Assembly (NCBI GenBank): GCA_026874595.1
Contig: CM049308.1
Span: 37,096,527-37,160,526, forward strand
Length of the DNA stretch: 64,000 bases
Reading direction: 5' to 3'
Source of the DNA: Sipunculus nudus
Taxonomy: Eukaryota > Annelida > Sipuncula > Golfingiida > Sipunculidae
Positions 1-13,960 of the stretch are shown here, piece by piece. Every line of letters begins with the position of its first letter. The first letter of the stretch is position 1. Both the position numbers and the translations under genes were made by a program. A model generated the notes under the pieces. It made no database searches, had not been told where the DNA came from, and worked only from the letters and a program-made list of their open reading frames with translations.

Positions 1-2090
1 TGTGTGGAGGTCGCAGAAAGTCCTAAACATAACAAACACAGCGTGTGTGGAGGTCGTAGACAATAACAAATCACAGCTTGTGTGGAGGTCGCAGAAAGTT
101 GTAGACAATAACAAGTCACAGCTTGTGTGGAGGTCGCAGAAAGTTGTAGACAATAACAAATCACAGCGTGTGTGGAGGTAACAGAAAGTTGTAGACAATA
201 ATAACAAATCACAGCGTGTGTGGATGTCGCAAAAAAGTCGTAGATAAAACAAATCACAGCGTGTGTGGAGGTCGCAAAAAGTCGTAGACAATAACAAATC
301 ACAGCGTGTGTGGAGGTAACAGAAAGTGGTAGACAATGATAACAAATCACAACGTGTGTGGAGGTCGCAGAAAGTCATAAACATAACAAACACAGCGTGT
401 GTGAAGGTCGTAGACAATAACAAATCACAGCGTGTGTGGGGGTCGTAGATAACAACAAATCACAGCGTGTGTGGAGGTCGTAGATAATAACAAATCACAG
501 CTTATGTGGAGGTCGTAGACAATAACAAATCACAGTTAGTGTGGAGTTAACAGTTAGTCGTAGAACAATGGTAACAAATCACAGCGTGTGTGGAGGTAAA
601 AGAAAATCGTAGACAATGATAACAAATCACAGCGTGCGTGGAGGTCGCAGAAAGTCATAAACATAATAAATCACAGCGAGTGTGGAGGTCGTAGAAAGTC
701 GTAGACAATAATAACAAATCACAGCGGGTGTCGAGGTCGTAGACAATAACAAATCACAGCGTGTGTGGAGGTAACAGAAAGTGGTAGACAATGATAACAA
801 ATCACAGCGTGTGTGGAGGTCGCAGAGGATCATAAATATAACAAACACAGCGTGTGTGAAGGTCGTAGACAATAACAAATCATAGCGTGTGTGGGGGTCG
901 TAGATAATAACAAATCACAGCGTGTGTGGAGGTCGTAGATAATAACAAATCACAGCTTGTGTGGAGGTCGTAGACAATAACAAATCACAGTTAGTGTGGA
1001 GTTAACAGCTAGTCGTAGAACGATGGTAACAAATCACAGCGTGTGTGGAGGTAAAAGAAAATCGTAGACAATGATAAAAAATCACAGCGTGTGTGAAGGT
1101 CGTAGAAAGTCGTAGACAATAACAAATCCCTGTGTGTGGTCGTAGAAAGTCGCAGACAATAACAAATTACAGCATGTGTGGAAGTCGTAGAAAGTCGTAG
1201 ACAATAGCGAATCAGGGCGTGTGTGGAGGTCGCAGAAAGTTGTAGACAATGATAACAAATCACAGCGTGTGTGGATATCGCAAACAAGTCGTAGATATAA
1301 CAAATCACCGTGTGTGTGGAGGTAACAGAAAGTGGTTGACAATGATAACAAATCACAGCGTGTGTGGAGGTAACAGAAAGTTGTAGACTATAATAACAAA
1401 TCACAGCGTGTGTGGATGTCGCAAATAAGTCGTAGATATAACAAATCACAGCATGTGTGGAGGTAACAGAAAGTGGTAGACAATGATAACAAATCACAGC
1501 GTGTGTGGAGGTCGCAGAAAGTCCTAAACATAACAAACACAGCGTGTGTGGAGGTCGTAGACAATAACAAATCACAGCGTGTGTGGAGGTCGTAGATAAT
1601 AACAAGTCACAGCTTGTGTGGAGGTCGCAAAAAGTCGTAGACAATAACAAATCACAGCGTGTGTGGAGGTAACAGAAAGTGGTAGACAATGATAACAAAT
1701 CACAGCGTGTGTGGAGGTCGCAGAAAATCATAAATATAACAAACACAGCGTGTGTGAAGGTCGTAGACAATAACAAATCACCGCGTGTGTGGGGGTCGTA
1801 GATAATAACAAATCACAGCGTGTGTGGAGGTCGTAGATAATAACAAATCACAGCTTGTGTTGAGGTCGTAGAGAATAACAAATCACAGTTAGTGTGGAGT
1901 TAACAGCTAGTCGTAGAACGATGGTAACAAATCACAGCGTGTGTGGAGGTAAAAGAAAATCGTAGACAATGATAAAAAATCACAGCGTGTGTGGAGGTCG
2001 CAGAAAGTCATAAACATAATAAATCACAGCGAGTGTGGAGGTCGTAGAAAGTCGTAGACAATAATAAGAAATCACAGCGTGTGTGGAGAT
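1..2090. repeat. Array block, family A monomers
   Basis: Family A diagnostics are present: AGAAAGTTGTAGAC, GGTAACAGAAAGTGG, and three GTTAAC marker monomers near 550, 1,000 and 1,900. One GATATC-containing marker lies at about 1,273. Family B features appear only in the last 100 bases, so the right boundary is approximate. Confidence 0.75.
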
Positions 2091-5000
2091 CGTAGAAAGT
2101 CATAAACATAACAAATCACAGCGTGTGTTGAGGTCGTAGACAATAACAAATCACAGCGAGTGTTGAGGTAACAGAAAGTCGAAGACAATGGTCACAAATC
2201 ACAGCGTGTGTGGAGGTCACAGAAAGTCATAAACATAACAAATCACAGCGTGTGTGGAGGTCGTAGAAAGTCGTAGACAATAACAAATCACAGCGTGTGG
2301 AGGTCGTAGAAAGGCGTAGACAATAATAACAAATCACAGCGTGTGTGGAGGTCGTAGAAAGTCGTAGACAATTACAAACCACAGTGTGTGTGGAGGTCGT
2401 AGGTAATAACAAATCACAGCGTGTGTGGAGGTCGTAGAAAGTCGTAGACAATAACAAATCACAGCGTGTGGAGGTCGTAGAAAGGCGTAGACAATAATAA
2501 CAAATCACAGCGTGTGTGGAGGTCGTAGAAAGTCGTAGACAATTACAAACCACAGTGTGTGTGGAGGTCGTAGGTAATAACAAATCACAGCGTGTGTGGA
2601 GGTCGTAGAAAGTCGTAGACAATTACAAACCACAGCGTGTGGAGGTCGTAGAAAGTCATAAACATAACAAATCACAGCGTGTGTTGAGGTCGTAGACAAT
2701 AACAAATGACAGCGAGTGTTGAGGTAACAGAAAGTCGAAGACAATGGTCACAAATCACAGCGTGTGTGGAGGTCACAGAAAGTCATAAACATAACAATCA
2801 CAGCGTGTGTGGAGGTCGTAGAAAGTCGTAGACAATAACAAATCACAGCGTGTGGAGGTCGTAGAAAGGCGTAGACAATAATAACAAATCACAGCGTGTG
2901 TGGAGGTCGTAGAAAGTCGTAGACAATTACAAACCACAGCGTGTGGAGGTCGTAGAAACTCGTAGACAATGATAAAAAATCACAGCGTGTGTGGAGGTCG
3001 CAGAAAGTCATAAACATAATAAATCACAGCGAGTGTGGAGGTCGTAGAAAGTCGTAGACAATAATAAGAAATCACAGCGTGTGTGGAGGTCGTAGAAAGT
3101 CATAAACATAACAAATCACAGCGTGTGTTGAGGTCGTAGACAATAACAAATCACAGCGAGTGTTGAGGTAACAGAAAGTCGAAGACAATGGTCACAAATC
3201 ACAGCGTGTGTGGAGGTCACAGAAAGTCATAAACATAACAAATCACAGCGTGTGTGGAGGTCGTAGAAAGTCGTAGACAATAACAAATCACAGCGTGTGG
3301 AGGTCGTAGAAAGGCGTAGACAATAATAACAAATCACAGCATGTGTGGAGGTCGTAGAAAGTCGTAGATTATTACAAACCACAGTGCGTGGAGGTCGTAG
3401 GTAATAACAAATCACAGCGTGTGTGGAGGTCGTAGAAAGTCGTAGACAATAACAAATCACAGCGTGTGGAGGTCGTAGAAAGGCGTAGACAATAATAACA
3501 AATCACAGCGTGTGTGGAGGTCGTAGAAAGTCGTAGACAATTACAAACCACAGTGTGTGTGGAGGTCGTAGGTAATTACAAATCACAGCGTGTGTGGAGG
3601 TCGTAGAAAGTCGTAGACAATTACAAACCACAGCGTGTGGAGGTCGTAGAAAGTCATAAACATAACAAATCACAGCGTGTGTTGAGGTCGTAGACAATAA
3701 CAAATCACAGCGAGTGTTGAGGTAACAGAAAGTCGAAGACAATGGTCACAAATCACAGCGTGTGTGGAGGTCACAGAAAGTCATAAACATAACAATCGCA
3801 GCGTGTGTGGAGGTCGTAGAAAGTCGTAGACAATAACAAATCACAGCGTGTGGAGGTCGTAGAAAGGCGTAGACAATAATAACAAATCACAGCGTGTGTG
3901 GAGGTCGTAGAAAGTCGTAGACAATTACAAACCACAGCGTGTGGAGGTCGTAGAAAGTCATAAACATAACAAATCACAGCGTGTGTTGAGGTCGTAGACA
4001 ATAACAAATCACAGCGAGTGTTGAGGTAACAGAAAGTCGAAGACAATGGTCACTAATCACAGCGTGTGTGGAGGTCACAGAAAGTCATAAACATAACAAA
4101 TCACAGCGTGTGTGGAGGTCGTAGAAAGTCGTAGACAATAACAAATCACAGCGTGTGGAGGTCGTAGAAAGGCGTAGACAATTATAACAAATCACAGCGT
4201 GTGTGGAGGTCGTAGAAAGTCGTAGACAATTACAAACCACAGTGTGTGTGGAGGTCGTAGACAATAACAAATCACAGCGTGTGGAGGTCGTAGACAATAA
4301 CAAACCACAGAGTGTGTGTAGGTCGTAGAAAGTCGTAGACAATAACAAAACACAGTGCGTGGTCGTAGAAATTAGAAGACAACAGCAAATCAGAGCGTGT
4401 GTGGAGGTCGTAGAAAATCGTAGACAATAATAAAAAATCACAGCGTGTGTGAAGGTCGTAGAAAGTCGTAGACAATAACAAATCACAGCGTGTGTTGAGG
4501 TCGTAGACAATAACAAATCACAGCGAGTGTTGAGGTAACAGAAAGTCGAAGACAATGGTCACAAATCACAGCGTGTGTGGAGGTCACAGAAAGTCATAAA
4601 CATAATAAATCACAGCGAGTGTGGAGGTCGTAGAAAGTCGTAGACAATAATAAGAAATCACAGCGTGTGTGGAGGTCGTAGAAAGTCATAAACATAACAA
4701 ATCACAGCGTGTGTTGAGGTCGTAGACAATAACAAATCACAGCGAGTGTTGAGGTAACAGAAAGTCGAAGACAATGGTCACAAATCACAGCGTGTGTGGT
4801 CACAGAAAGTCATAAACATAACAAATCACAGCGTGTGTGGAGGTCGTAGAAAGTCGTAGACAATAACAAATCACAGCGGGTGGAGGTCGTAGAAAGGCGT
4901 AGACAATAATAACAAATCACAGCGTGTGTGGAGGTCGTAGAAAGTCGTAGACAATTACAAACCACAGTGTGTGGAGGTCGTAGGTAATAACAAATCACAG

Positions 5001-5850
5001 CGTGTGTGGAGGTCGTAGAAAGTCGTAGACAATAACAAATCACAGCGTGTGGAGGTCGTAGAAAGGCGTAGACAATAATAACAAATCACAGCGTGTGTGG
5101 AGGTCCTAGAAAGTCGTAGACAATTACAAACCACAGTGTGTGTGGAGGTCGTAGGTAATAACAAATCACAGCGTGTGTGGAGGTCGTAGAAAGTCGTAGA
5201 CAATTACAAACCACAGCGTGTGGAGGTCGTAGAAAGTCATAAACATAACAAATCACAGCGTGTGTTGAGGTCGTAGACAATAACAAATCACAGCGAGTGT
5301 TGAGGTAACAGAAAGTCGAAGACAATGGTCACAAATCACAGCGTGTGTGGAGGTCACAGAAAGTCATAAACATAACAATCACAGCGTGTGTGGAGGTCGT
5401 AGAAAGTCGTAGACAATAACAAATCACAGCGTGTGGAGGTCGTAGAAAGGCGTAGACAATAATAACAAATCACAGCGTGTGTGGAGGTCGTAGAAAGTCG
5501 TAGACAATTACAAACCACAGCGTGTGGAGGTCGTAGAAAGTCATAAACATAACAAATCACAGCGTGTGTTGAGGTCGTAGACAATAACAAATCACAGCGA
5601 GTGTTGAGGTAACAGAAAGTCGAAGACAATGGTCACAAATCACAGCGTGTGTGGAGGTCACAGAAAGTCATAAACATAACAAATCACAGCGTGTGTGGAG
5701 GTCGTAGAAAGTCGTAGACAATAACAAATCACAGCGTGTGGAGGTCGTAGAAAGGTGTAGACAATTATGACAAATCACAGCGTGTGTGGAAGTCGTAGAA
5801 AGTCGTAGACAATTACAAACCACAGTGTGTGTGGAGGTCGTAGGTAATAA
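2091..5850. repeat. Array block, family B monomers
   Basis: Family B diagnostics recur throughout: GAAAGGCGTAGAC, CAATTACAAACCACAG, GTGTTGAGGTAACAG and GTCGAAGACAATGGTC. A shortened copy of the 228-bp marker cassette sits at 4,306-4,443. The last part (from about 4,720) is the first part of the 3,544-bp tandem unit. Confidence 0.75.
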
Positions 5851-8265
5851 CAAATCACAGCGTGTGTGGAGGACGTAGATAATAACAAATCACAGCGTGT
5901 GTGGAGGTCGTAGATAATAACAAATCACAGCTTGTGTGGAGGTCGTAGACAATAACAAATCACAGTTAGTGTGGAGTTAACAGCTAGTCGTAGAACGATG
6001 GTTACAAATCACAGCGTGTGTGGAGGTAAAAGAAAATCGTAGACAATGATAAAAAATCACAGCGTGTGTGAAGGTCGTAGAAAGTCGTAGACAATAACAA
6101 ATCCCTGTGTGTGGTCGTAGAAAGTCGCAGACAATAACAAATTACAGCATGTGTGGAAGTCGTAGAAAGTCGTAGACAATAGCGAATCAGGGCGTGTGTG
6201 GAGGTCGCAGAAAGTTGTAGACAATGATAACAAATCACAGCGTGTGTGGATATCGCAAACAAGTCGTAGATATAACAAATCACCGTGTGTGTGGAGGTAA
6301 CAGAAAGTGGTTGACAATGATAACAAATCACAGCGTGTGTGGAGGTAACAGAAAGTTGTAGACTATAATAACAAATCACAGCGTGTGTGGATGTCGCAAA
6401 TAAGTCGTAGATATAACAAATCACAGCATGTGTGGAGCTAACAGAAAGTGGTAGACAATGATAACAAATCACAGCGTGTGTGGAGGTCGCAGAAAGTCCT
6501 AAACATAACAAACACAGCGTGTGTGGAGGTCGTAGACAATAACAAATCACAGCGTGTGTGGAGGTCGTAGATAATAACAAGTCACAGCTTGTGTGGAGGT
6601 CGCAGAAAGTTGTAGACAATAACAAGTCACAGCTTGTGTGGAGGTCGCAGAAAGTTGTAGACAATAACAAATCACAGCGTGTGTGGAGGTACCAGAAAGT
6701 TGTAGACAATAATAACAAATCACAGCGTGTGTGGATGTCGCAAAAAAGTCGTAGATAAAACAAATCACAGCGTGTGTGGAGGTCGCAAAAAGTCGTAGAC
6801 AGTAACAAATCACAGCGTGTGTGGAGGTAACAGAAAGTGGTAGACAATGATAACAAATCACAGCGTGTGTGGAGGTCGCAGAAAATCATAAATATAACAA
6901 ACACAGCGTGTGTGGGGGTCGTAGATAATAACAAATCACAGCGTGTGTGGAGGTCGTAGATAATAACAAATCACAGCTTGTGTGGAGGTCGTAGACAATA
7001 ACAAATCACAGTTAATGTGGAGTTAACAGTTAGTCGTAGAACAATGGTAACAAATCACAGCGTGTGTGGAGGTTAAAAGAAAATCGTAGACAATGATAAC
7101 AAATCACAGCGTGTGTGGAGGTCGCAGAAAGTCATAAACATAATAAATCACAGCGAGTGTGGAGGTCGTAGAAAGTCGTAGACAATAATAACAAATCACA
7201 GCGTGTGTCGAGGTCGTAGACAATAACAAATCACAGCGAGTGTGGAGGTAACAGAAAATCGTAGACAATGGTAACAAATCACAGCGTGTGTGGAGGTCGC
7301 AATAAGTCGTAGACAATAACAAATCACAGCGTGTGTGGAGGTCGCAGAAAGTCCTAAACATAACAAACACAGCGTGTGTGGAGGTCGTAGACAATAACTA
7401 ATCACAGCGTGTGTGGATGTCGTAGATAATAACAAATCACAGCGTGTGTGGAGGTCGTAGATAATAACAAGTCACAGCTTGTGTGGAGGTCGCAGAAAGT
7501 TGTAGACAATAACAAATCACAGCGTGTGTGGAGGTAACAGAAAGTTGTAGACAATAATAACAAATCACAGCGTGTGTGGATGTCGCAGAAAAGTCGTAGA
7601 TAAAACAAATCACAGCGTGTGTGGAGGTCGCAAAAAGTCGTAGACAATAACAAATCATAGCGTGTGTGGAGGTAACAGAAAGTGGTAGACAATGATAACA
7701 AATCACAGCGTGTGTGGAGGTCGCAGAAAATCATAAATATAACAAACACAGCGTGTGTGAAGGTCGTAGACAATAACAAATCACAGCGTGTGTGGGGGTC
7801 GTAGATAACAACAAATCACAGCGTGTGTGGAGGTCGTAGATAATAACAAATCACAGCTTATGTGGAGGTCGTAGACAATAATAAATCACAGTTAGTGTGG
7901 AGTTAACAGTTAGTCGTAGAACAATGGTAACAAATCACAGCGTGTGTGGAGGTAAAAGAAAATCGTAGACAATGATAACAAATCACAGCGTGCGTGGAGG
8001 TCGCAGAAAGTCATAAACATAATAAATCACAGCGAGTGTGGAGGTCGTAGAAAGTCGTAGACAATAATAACAAATCACAGCGGGTGTCGAGGTCGTAGAC
8101 AATAACAAATCACAGCGTGTGTGGAGGTCGCAAAAAGTCGTAGACAATAACAAATCACAGCGTGTGTGGAGGTAACAGAAAGTGGTAGACAATGATAACA
8201 AATCACAGCGTGTGTGGAGGTCGCAGAAAATCATAAATATAACAAACACAGCGTGTGTGAAGGTC
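5851..8265. repeat. Array block, family A monomers
   Basis: The switch from B is abrupt at about 5,850, where three successive 35-bp monomers with GTAGATAATAAC begin. The block holds one GATATC marker (about 6,248) and GTTAAC monomers near 5,975, 7,020 and 7,905. It lies within copy 1 of the 3,544-bp duplication. Confidence 0.75.
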
Positions 8266-9395
8266 GTAGACAATAACAAATCACAGCGAGTGTTGAGGTA
8301 ACAGAAAGTCGAAGACAATGGTCACAAATCACAGCGTGTGTGGTCACAGAAAGTCATAAACATAACAAATCACAGCGTGTGTGGAGGTCGTAGAAAGTCG
8401 TAGACAATAACAAATCACAGCGGGTGGAGGTCGTAGAAAGGCGTAGACAATAATAACAAATCACAGCGTGTGTGGAGGTCGTAGAAAGTCGTAGACAATT
8501 ACAAACCACAGTGTGTGGAGGTCGTAGGTAATAACAAATCACAGCGTGTGTGGAGGTCGTAGAAAGTCGTAGACAATAACAAATCACAGCGTGTGGAGGT
8601 CGTAGAAAGGCGTAGACAATAATAACAAATCACAGCGTGTGTGGAGGTCGTAGAAAGTCGTAGACAATTACAAACCACAGTGTGTGTGGAGGTCGTAGGT
8701 AATAACAAATCACAGCGTGTGTGGAGGTCGTAGAAAGTCGTAGACAATTACAAACCACAGCGTGTGGAGGTCGTAGAAAGTCATAAACATAACAAATCAC
8801 AGCGTGTGTTGAGGTCGTAGACAATAACAAATCACAGCGAGTGTTGAGGTAACAGAAAGTCGAAGACAATGGTCACAAATCACAGCGTGTGTGGAGGTCA
8901 CAGAAAGTCATAAACATAACAATCACAGCGTGTGTGGAGGTCGTAGAAAGTCGTAGACAATAACAAATCACAGCGTGTGGAGGTCGTAGAAAGGCGTAGA
9001 CAATAATAACAAATCACAGCGTGTGTGGAGGTCGTAGAAAGTCGTAGACAATAACAAACCACAGCGTGTGGAGGTCGTAGAAAGTCATAAACATAACAAA
9101 TCACAGCGTGTGTTGAGGTCGTAGACAATAACAAATCACAGCGAGTGTTGAGGTAACAGAAAGTCGAAGACAATGGTCACAAATCACAGCGTGTGTGGAG
9201 GTCACAGAAAGTCATAAACATAACAAATCACAGCGTGTGTGGAGGTCGTAGAAAGTCGTAGACAATAACAAATCACAGCGTGTGGAGGTCGTAGAAAGGT
9301 GTAGACAATTATAACAAATCACAGCGTGTGTGGAAGTCGTAGAAAGTCGTAGACAATTACAAACCACAGTGTGTGTGGAGGTCGTAGGTAATAAC
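8266..9395. repeat. Array block, family B monomers
   Basis: This is the B part of copy 2 of the 3,544-bp unit. It begins with CACAGCGAGTGTTGAGG joined directly to an A-type monomer. That is the unequal-exchange junction of the 3,544-bp duplication. The left edge of the 22-kb super-repeat (about 9,015) lies inside this block. Confidence 0.75.
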
Positions 9396-12300
9396 AAATC
9401 ACAGCGTGTGTGGAGGTCGTAGATAATAACAAATCACAGCGTGTGTGGAGGTCGTAGATAATAACAAATCACAGCTTGTGTGGAGGTCGTAGACAATAAC
9501 AAATCACAGTTAGTGTGGAGTTAACAGCTAGTCGTAGAACGATGGTTACAAATCACAGCGTGTGTGGAGGTAAAAGAAAATCGTAGACAATGATAAAAAA
9601 TCACAGCGTGTGTGAAGGTCGTAGAAAGTCGTAGACAATAACAAATCCCTGTGTGTGGTCGTAGAAAGTCGCAGACAATAACAAATTACAGCATGTGTGG
9701 AAGTCGTAGAAAGTCGTAGACAATAGCGAATCAGGGCGTGTGTGGAGGTCGCAGAAAGTTGTAGACAATGATAACAAATCACAGCGTGTGTGGATATCGC
9801 AAACAAGTCGTAGATATAACAAATCACCGTGTGTGTGGAGGTAACAGAAAGTGGTTGACAATGATAACAAATCACAGCGTGTGTGGAGGTAACAGAAAGT
9901 TGTAGACTATAATAACAAATCACAGCGTGTGTGGATGTCGCAAATAAGTCGTAGATATAACAAATCACAGCATGTGTGGAGGTAACAGAAAGTGGTAGAC
10001 AATGATAACAAATCACAGCGTGTGTGGAGGTCGCAGAAAGTCCTAAACATAACAAACACAGCGTGTGTGGAGGTCGTAGACAATAACAAATCACAGCGTG
10101 TGTGGAGGTCGTAGATAATAACAAGTCACAGCTTGTGTGAAGGTCGCAGAAAGTTGTAGACAATAACAAGTCACAGCTTGTGTGGAGGTCGCAGAAAGTT
10201 GTAGACAATAACAAATCACAGCGTCTGTGGAGGTACCAGAAAGTTGTAGACAATAATAACAAATCACAGCGTGTGTGGATGTCGCAAAAAAGTCGTAGAT
10301 AAAACAAATCACAGCGTGTGTGGAGGTCGCAAAAAGTCGTAGACAGTAACAAATCACAGCGTGTGTGGAGGTAACAGAAAGTGGTAGACAATGATAACAA
10401 ATCACAGCGTGTGTGGAGGTCGCAGAAAATCATAAATATAACAAACACAGCGTGTGTGGGGGTCGTAGATAATAACAAATCACAGCGTGTGTGGAGGTCG
10501 TAGATAATAACAAATCACAGCTTGTGTGGAGGTCGTAGACAATAACAAATCACAGTTAATGTGGAGTTAACAGTTAGTCGTAGAACAATGGTAACAAATC
10601 ACAGCGTGTGTGGAGGTTAAAAGAAAATCGTAGACAATGATAACAAATCACAGCGTGTGTGGAGGTCGCAGAAAGTCATAAACATAATAAATCACAGCGA
10701 GTGTGGAGGTCGTAGAAAGTCGTAGACAATAATAACAAATCACAGCGTGTGTCGAGGTCGTAGACAATAACAAATCACAGCGAGTGTGGAGGTAACAGAA
10801 AATCGTAGACAATGGTAACAAATCACAGCGTGTGTGGAGGTCGCAATAAGTCGTAGACAATAACAAATCACAGCGTGTGTGGAGGTCGCAGAAAGTCCTA
10901 AACATAACAAACACAGCGTGTGTGGAGGTCGTAGACAATAACTAATCACAGCGTGTGTGGATGTCGTAGATAATAACAAATCACAGCGTGTGTGGAGGTC
11001 GTAGATAATAACAAGTCACAGCTTGTGTGGAGGTCGCAGAAAGTTGTAGACAATAACAAATCACAGCGTGTGTGGAGGTAACAGAAAGTTGTAGACAATA
11101 ATAACAAATCACAGCGTGTGTGGATGTCGCAGAAAAGTCGTAGATAAAACAAATCACAGCGTGTGTGGAGGTCGCAAAAAGTCGTAGACAATAACAAATC
11201 ATAGCGTGTGTGGAGGTAACAGAAAGTGGTAGACAATGATAACAAATCACAGCGTGTGTGGAGGTCGCAGAAAATCATAAATATAACAAACACAGCGTGT
11301 GTGAAGGTCGTAGACAATAACAAATCACAGCGTGTGTGGGGGTCGTAGATAACAACAAATCACAGCGTGTGTGGAGGTCGTAGATAATAACAAATCACAG
11401 CTTATGTGGAGGTCGTAGACAATAATAAATCACAGTTAGTGTGGAGTTAACAGTTAGTCGTAGAACAATGGTAACAAATCACAGCGTGTGTGGAGGTAAA
11501 AGAAAATCGTAGACAATGATAACAAATCACAGCGTGCGTGGAGGTCGCAGAAAGTCATAAACATAATAAATCACAGCGAGTGTGGAGGTCGTAGAAAGTC
11601 GTAGACAATAATAACAAATCACAGCGGGTGTCGAGGTCGTAGACAATAACAAATCACAGCGTGTGTGGAGGTCGCAAAAAGTCGTAGACAATAACAAATC
11701 ACAGCGTGTGTGGAGGTAACAGAAAGTGGTAGACAATGATAACAAATCACAGCGTGTGTGGAGGTCGCAGAAAATCATAAATATAACAAACACAGCGTGT
11801 GTGAAGGTCGTAGACAATAACAAATCACAGCGTGTGTGGGGGTCGTAGATAATAACAAATCACAGCGTGTGTGGAGGTCGTAGATAATAACAAATCACAG
11901 CTTGTGTGGAGGTCGTAGACAATAACAAATCACAGTTAGTGTGGAGTTAACAGCTAGTCGTAGAACGATGGTAACAAATCACAGCGTGTGTGGAGGTAAA
12001 AGAAAATCGTAGACAATGATAAAAAATCACAGCGTGTGTGAAGGTCGTAGAAAGTCGTAGACAATAACAAATCCCTGTGTGTGGTCGTAGAAAGTCGCAG
12101 ACAATAACAAATTACAGCATGTGTGGAAGTCGTAGAAAGTCGTAGACAATAGCGAATCAGGGCGTGTGTGGAGGTCGCAGAAAGTTGTAGACAATGATAA
12201 CAAATCACAGCGTGTGTGGATATCGCAAACAAGTCGTAGATATAACAAATCACCGTGTGTGTGGAGGTAACAGAAAGTGGTTGACAATGATAACAAATCA

Positions 12301-13475
12301 CAGTGTGTGTGGAGGTAACAGAAAGTTGTAGACTATAATAACAAATCACAGCGTGTGTGGATGTCGCAAATAAGTCGTAGATATAACAAATCACAGCATG
12401 TGTGGAGGTAACAGAAAGTGGTAGACAATGATAACAAATCACAGCGTGTGTGGAGGTCGCAGAAAGTCCTAAACATAACAAACACAGCGTGTGTGGAGGT
12501 TGTAGACAATAACAAATCACAGCGTGTGTGGAGGTCGTAGATAATAACAAGTCACAGCTTGTGTGGAGGTCGCAGAAAGTTGTAGACAATAACAAGTCAC
12601 AGCGTGTGTGGAGGTCGCAGAAAGTTGTAGACAATAACAAATCACAGCGTGTGTGGAGGTAACAGAAAGTTGTAGACAATAATAACAAATCACAGCGTGT
12701 GTGGATGTCGCAAAAAAGTCGTAGATAAAACAAATCACAGCGTGTGTGGAGGTCGCAAAAAGTCGTAGACAGTAACAAATCACAGCGTGTGTGGAGGTAA
12801 CAGAAAGTGGTAGACAATGATAACAAATCACAGCGTGTGTGGAGGTCGCAGAAAGTCATAAATATAACAAACACAGCGTGTGTGAAGGTCGTAGACAATA
12901 ACAAATCACAGCGTGTGTGGGGGTCGTAGATAATAACAAATCACAGCGTGTGTGGAGGTCGTAGATAATAACAAATCACAGCTTGTGTGGAGGTCGTAGA
13001 CAATAACAAATCACAGTTAGTGTGGAGTTAACAGTTAGTCGTAGAACAATGGTAACAAATCACAGCGTGTGTGGAGGTTAAAAGAAAATCGTAGACAATG
13101 ATAACAAATCACAGCGTGTGTGGAGGTCGCAGAAAGTCATAAACATAATAAATCACAGCGAGTGTGGAGGTCGTAGAAAGTCGTAGACAATAATAACAAA
13201 TCACAGCGTGTGTCGAGGTCGTAGACAATAACAAATCACAGCGAGTGTGGAGGTAACAGAAAATCGTAGACAATGGTAACAAATCACAGCGTGTGTGGAG
13301 GTCGCAATAAGTCGTAGACAATAACAAATCACAGCGTGTGTGGAGGTCGCAGAAAGTCCTAAACATAACAAACACAGCGTGTGTGGAGGTCGTAGACAAT
13401 AACTAATCACAGCGTGTGTGGAGGTCGTAGATAATAACAAATCACAGCGTGTGGAGGTCGTAGACAAAAACAAAC

Positions 13476-13703
13476 CACAGAGTGTGTGTAGGTCGTAGAA
13501 AGTCGTAGACAATAACAAAACACAGTGCGTGGTCGTAGAAAGTCATAGACAATAACAAATCACAGCGTGTGTGGAGGTCGAAGAAAGTCGTAGATTACAA
13601 CAAATCACAGCTTGTGTGGAAGTCGTAGAAATTAGAAGACAACAGCAAATCAGAGCGGGTGTGGAGGTCGTAGAAAATCGTAGACAATAATAAAAAATCA
13701 CAG
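13476..13703. repeat. Marker cassette inside the array (228 bp; reference copy)
   Basis: The cassette is a fixed run of unusual monomers containing AGTGTGTGTAGGTCG, AACACAGTGCGTGGTCG, TAGATTACAACAAATC and AAATTAGAAGACAACAGC. Full 228-bp copies are at 13,476, 20,143, 22,217, 23,078, 28,746, 35,679, 40,200 and 51,380. A copy with a 90-bp internal deletion is at 4,306-4,443, and 3'-truncated copies are at 47,336 and 49,358. It is a good landmark for aligning larger repeats. Confidence 0.85.
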
Positions 13704-13744
13704 CGTGTGTGAAGGTCGTAGAAAGTCGTAGACAATAACAAATC

Positions 13745-13960
13745 ACTGTGTGTGGTCGTAGAAAGTCGCAGACAATAACACATTACAGCATGTGTGGAAG
13801 TCGTAGAAAGTCGTAGACAATAGCGAATCAGGGCGTGTGTGGAGGTCGCAGAACGTTGTAGACAATGATAACAAATCACAGCGTGTGTGGATATCGCAAA
13901 CAAGTCGTAGATATAACAAATCACCGTGTGTGTGGAGGTAACAGAAAGTGGTTGACAATG
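13745..13960. repeat. GATATC marker segment inside the array (reference copy)
   Basis: This run of atypical monomers contains CTGTGTGTGGTCGTAG, TTACAGCATGTGTGGAAG, ATAGCGAATCAGGGCG, GTGGATATCGCAAAC and CACCGTGTGTGTGG. Fourteen copies are visible, with GATATC at about 1,273, 6,248, 9,793, 12,218, 13,889, 25,629, 29,159, 31,293, 34,421, 36,092, 42,237, 43,745, 51,793 and 53,338. The variable spacing records local insertions and deletions. Confidence 0.85.

Larger units (their letters stand above)
4720..11807. repeat. Higher-order repeat: two tandem copies of a 3,544-bp unit
   Basis: Copy 1 is about 4,720-8,263 and copy 2 about 8,264-11,807. Matching landmarks include the shortened monomer GTGTGTGGTCACAGAAAG (4,792 and 8,336) and the GATATC markers (6,248 and 9,793). 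Left of copy 2 the sequence is A-type, while left of copy 1 it is B-type, which locates the junction. Confidence 0.85.
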
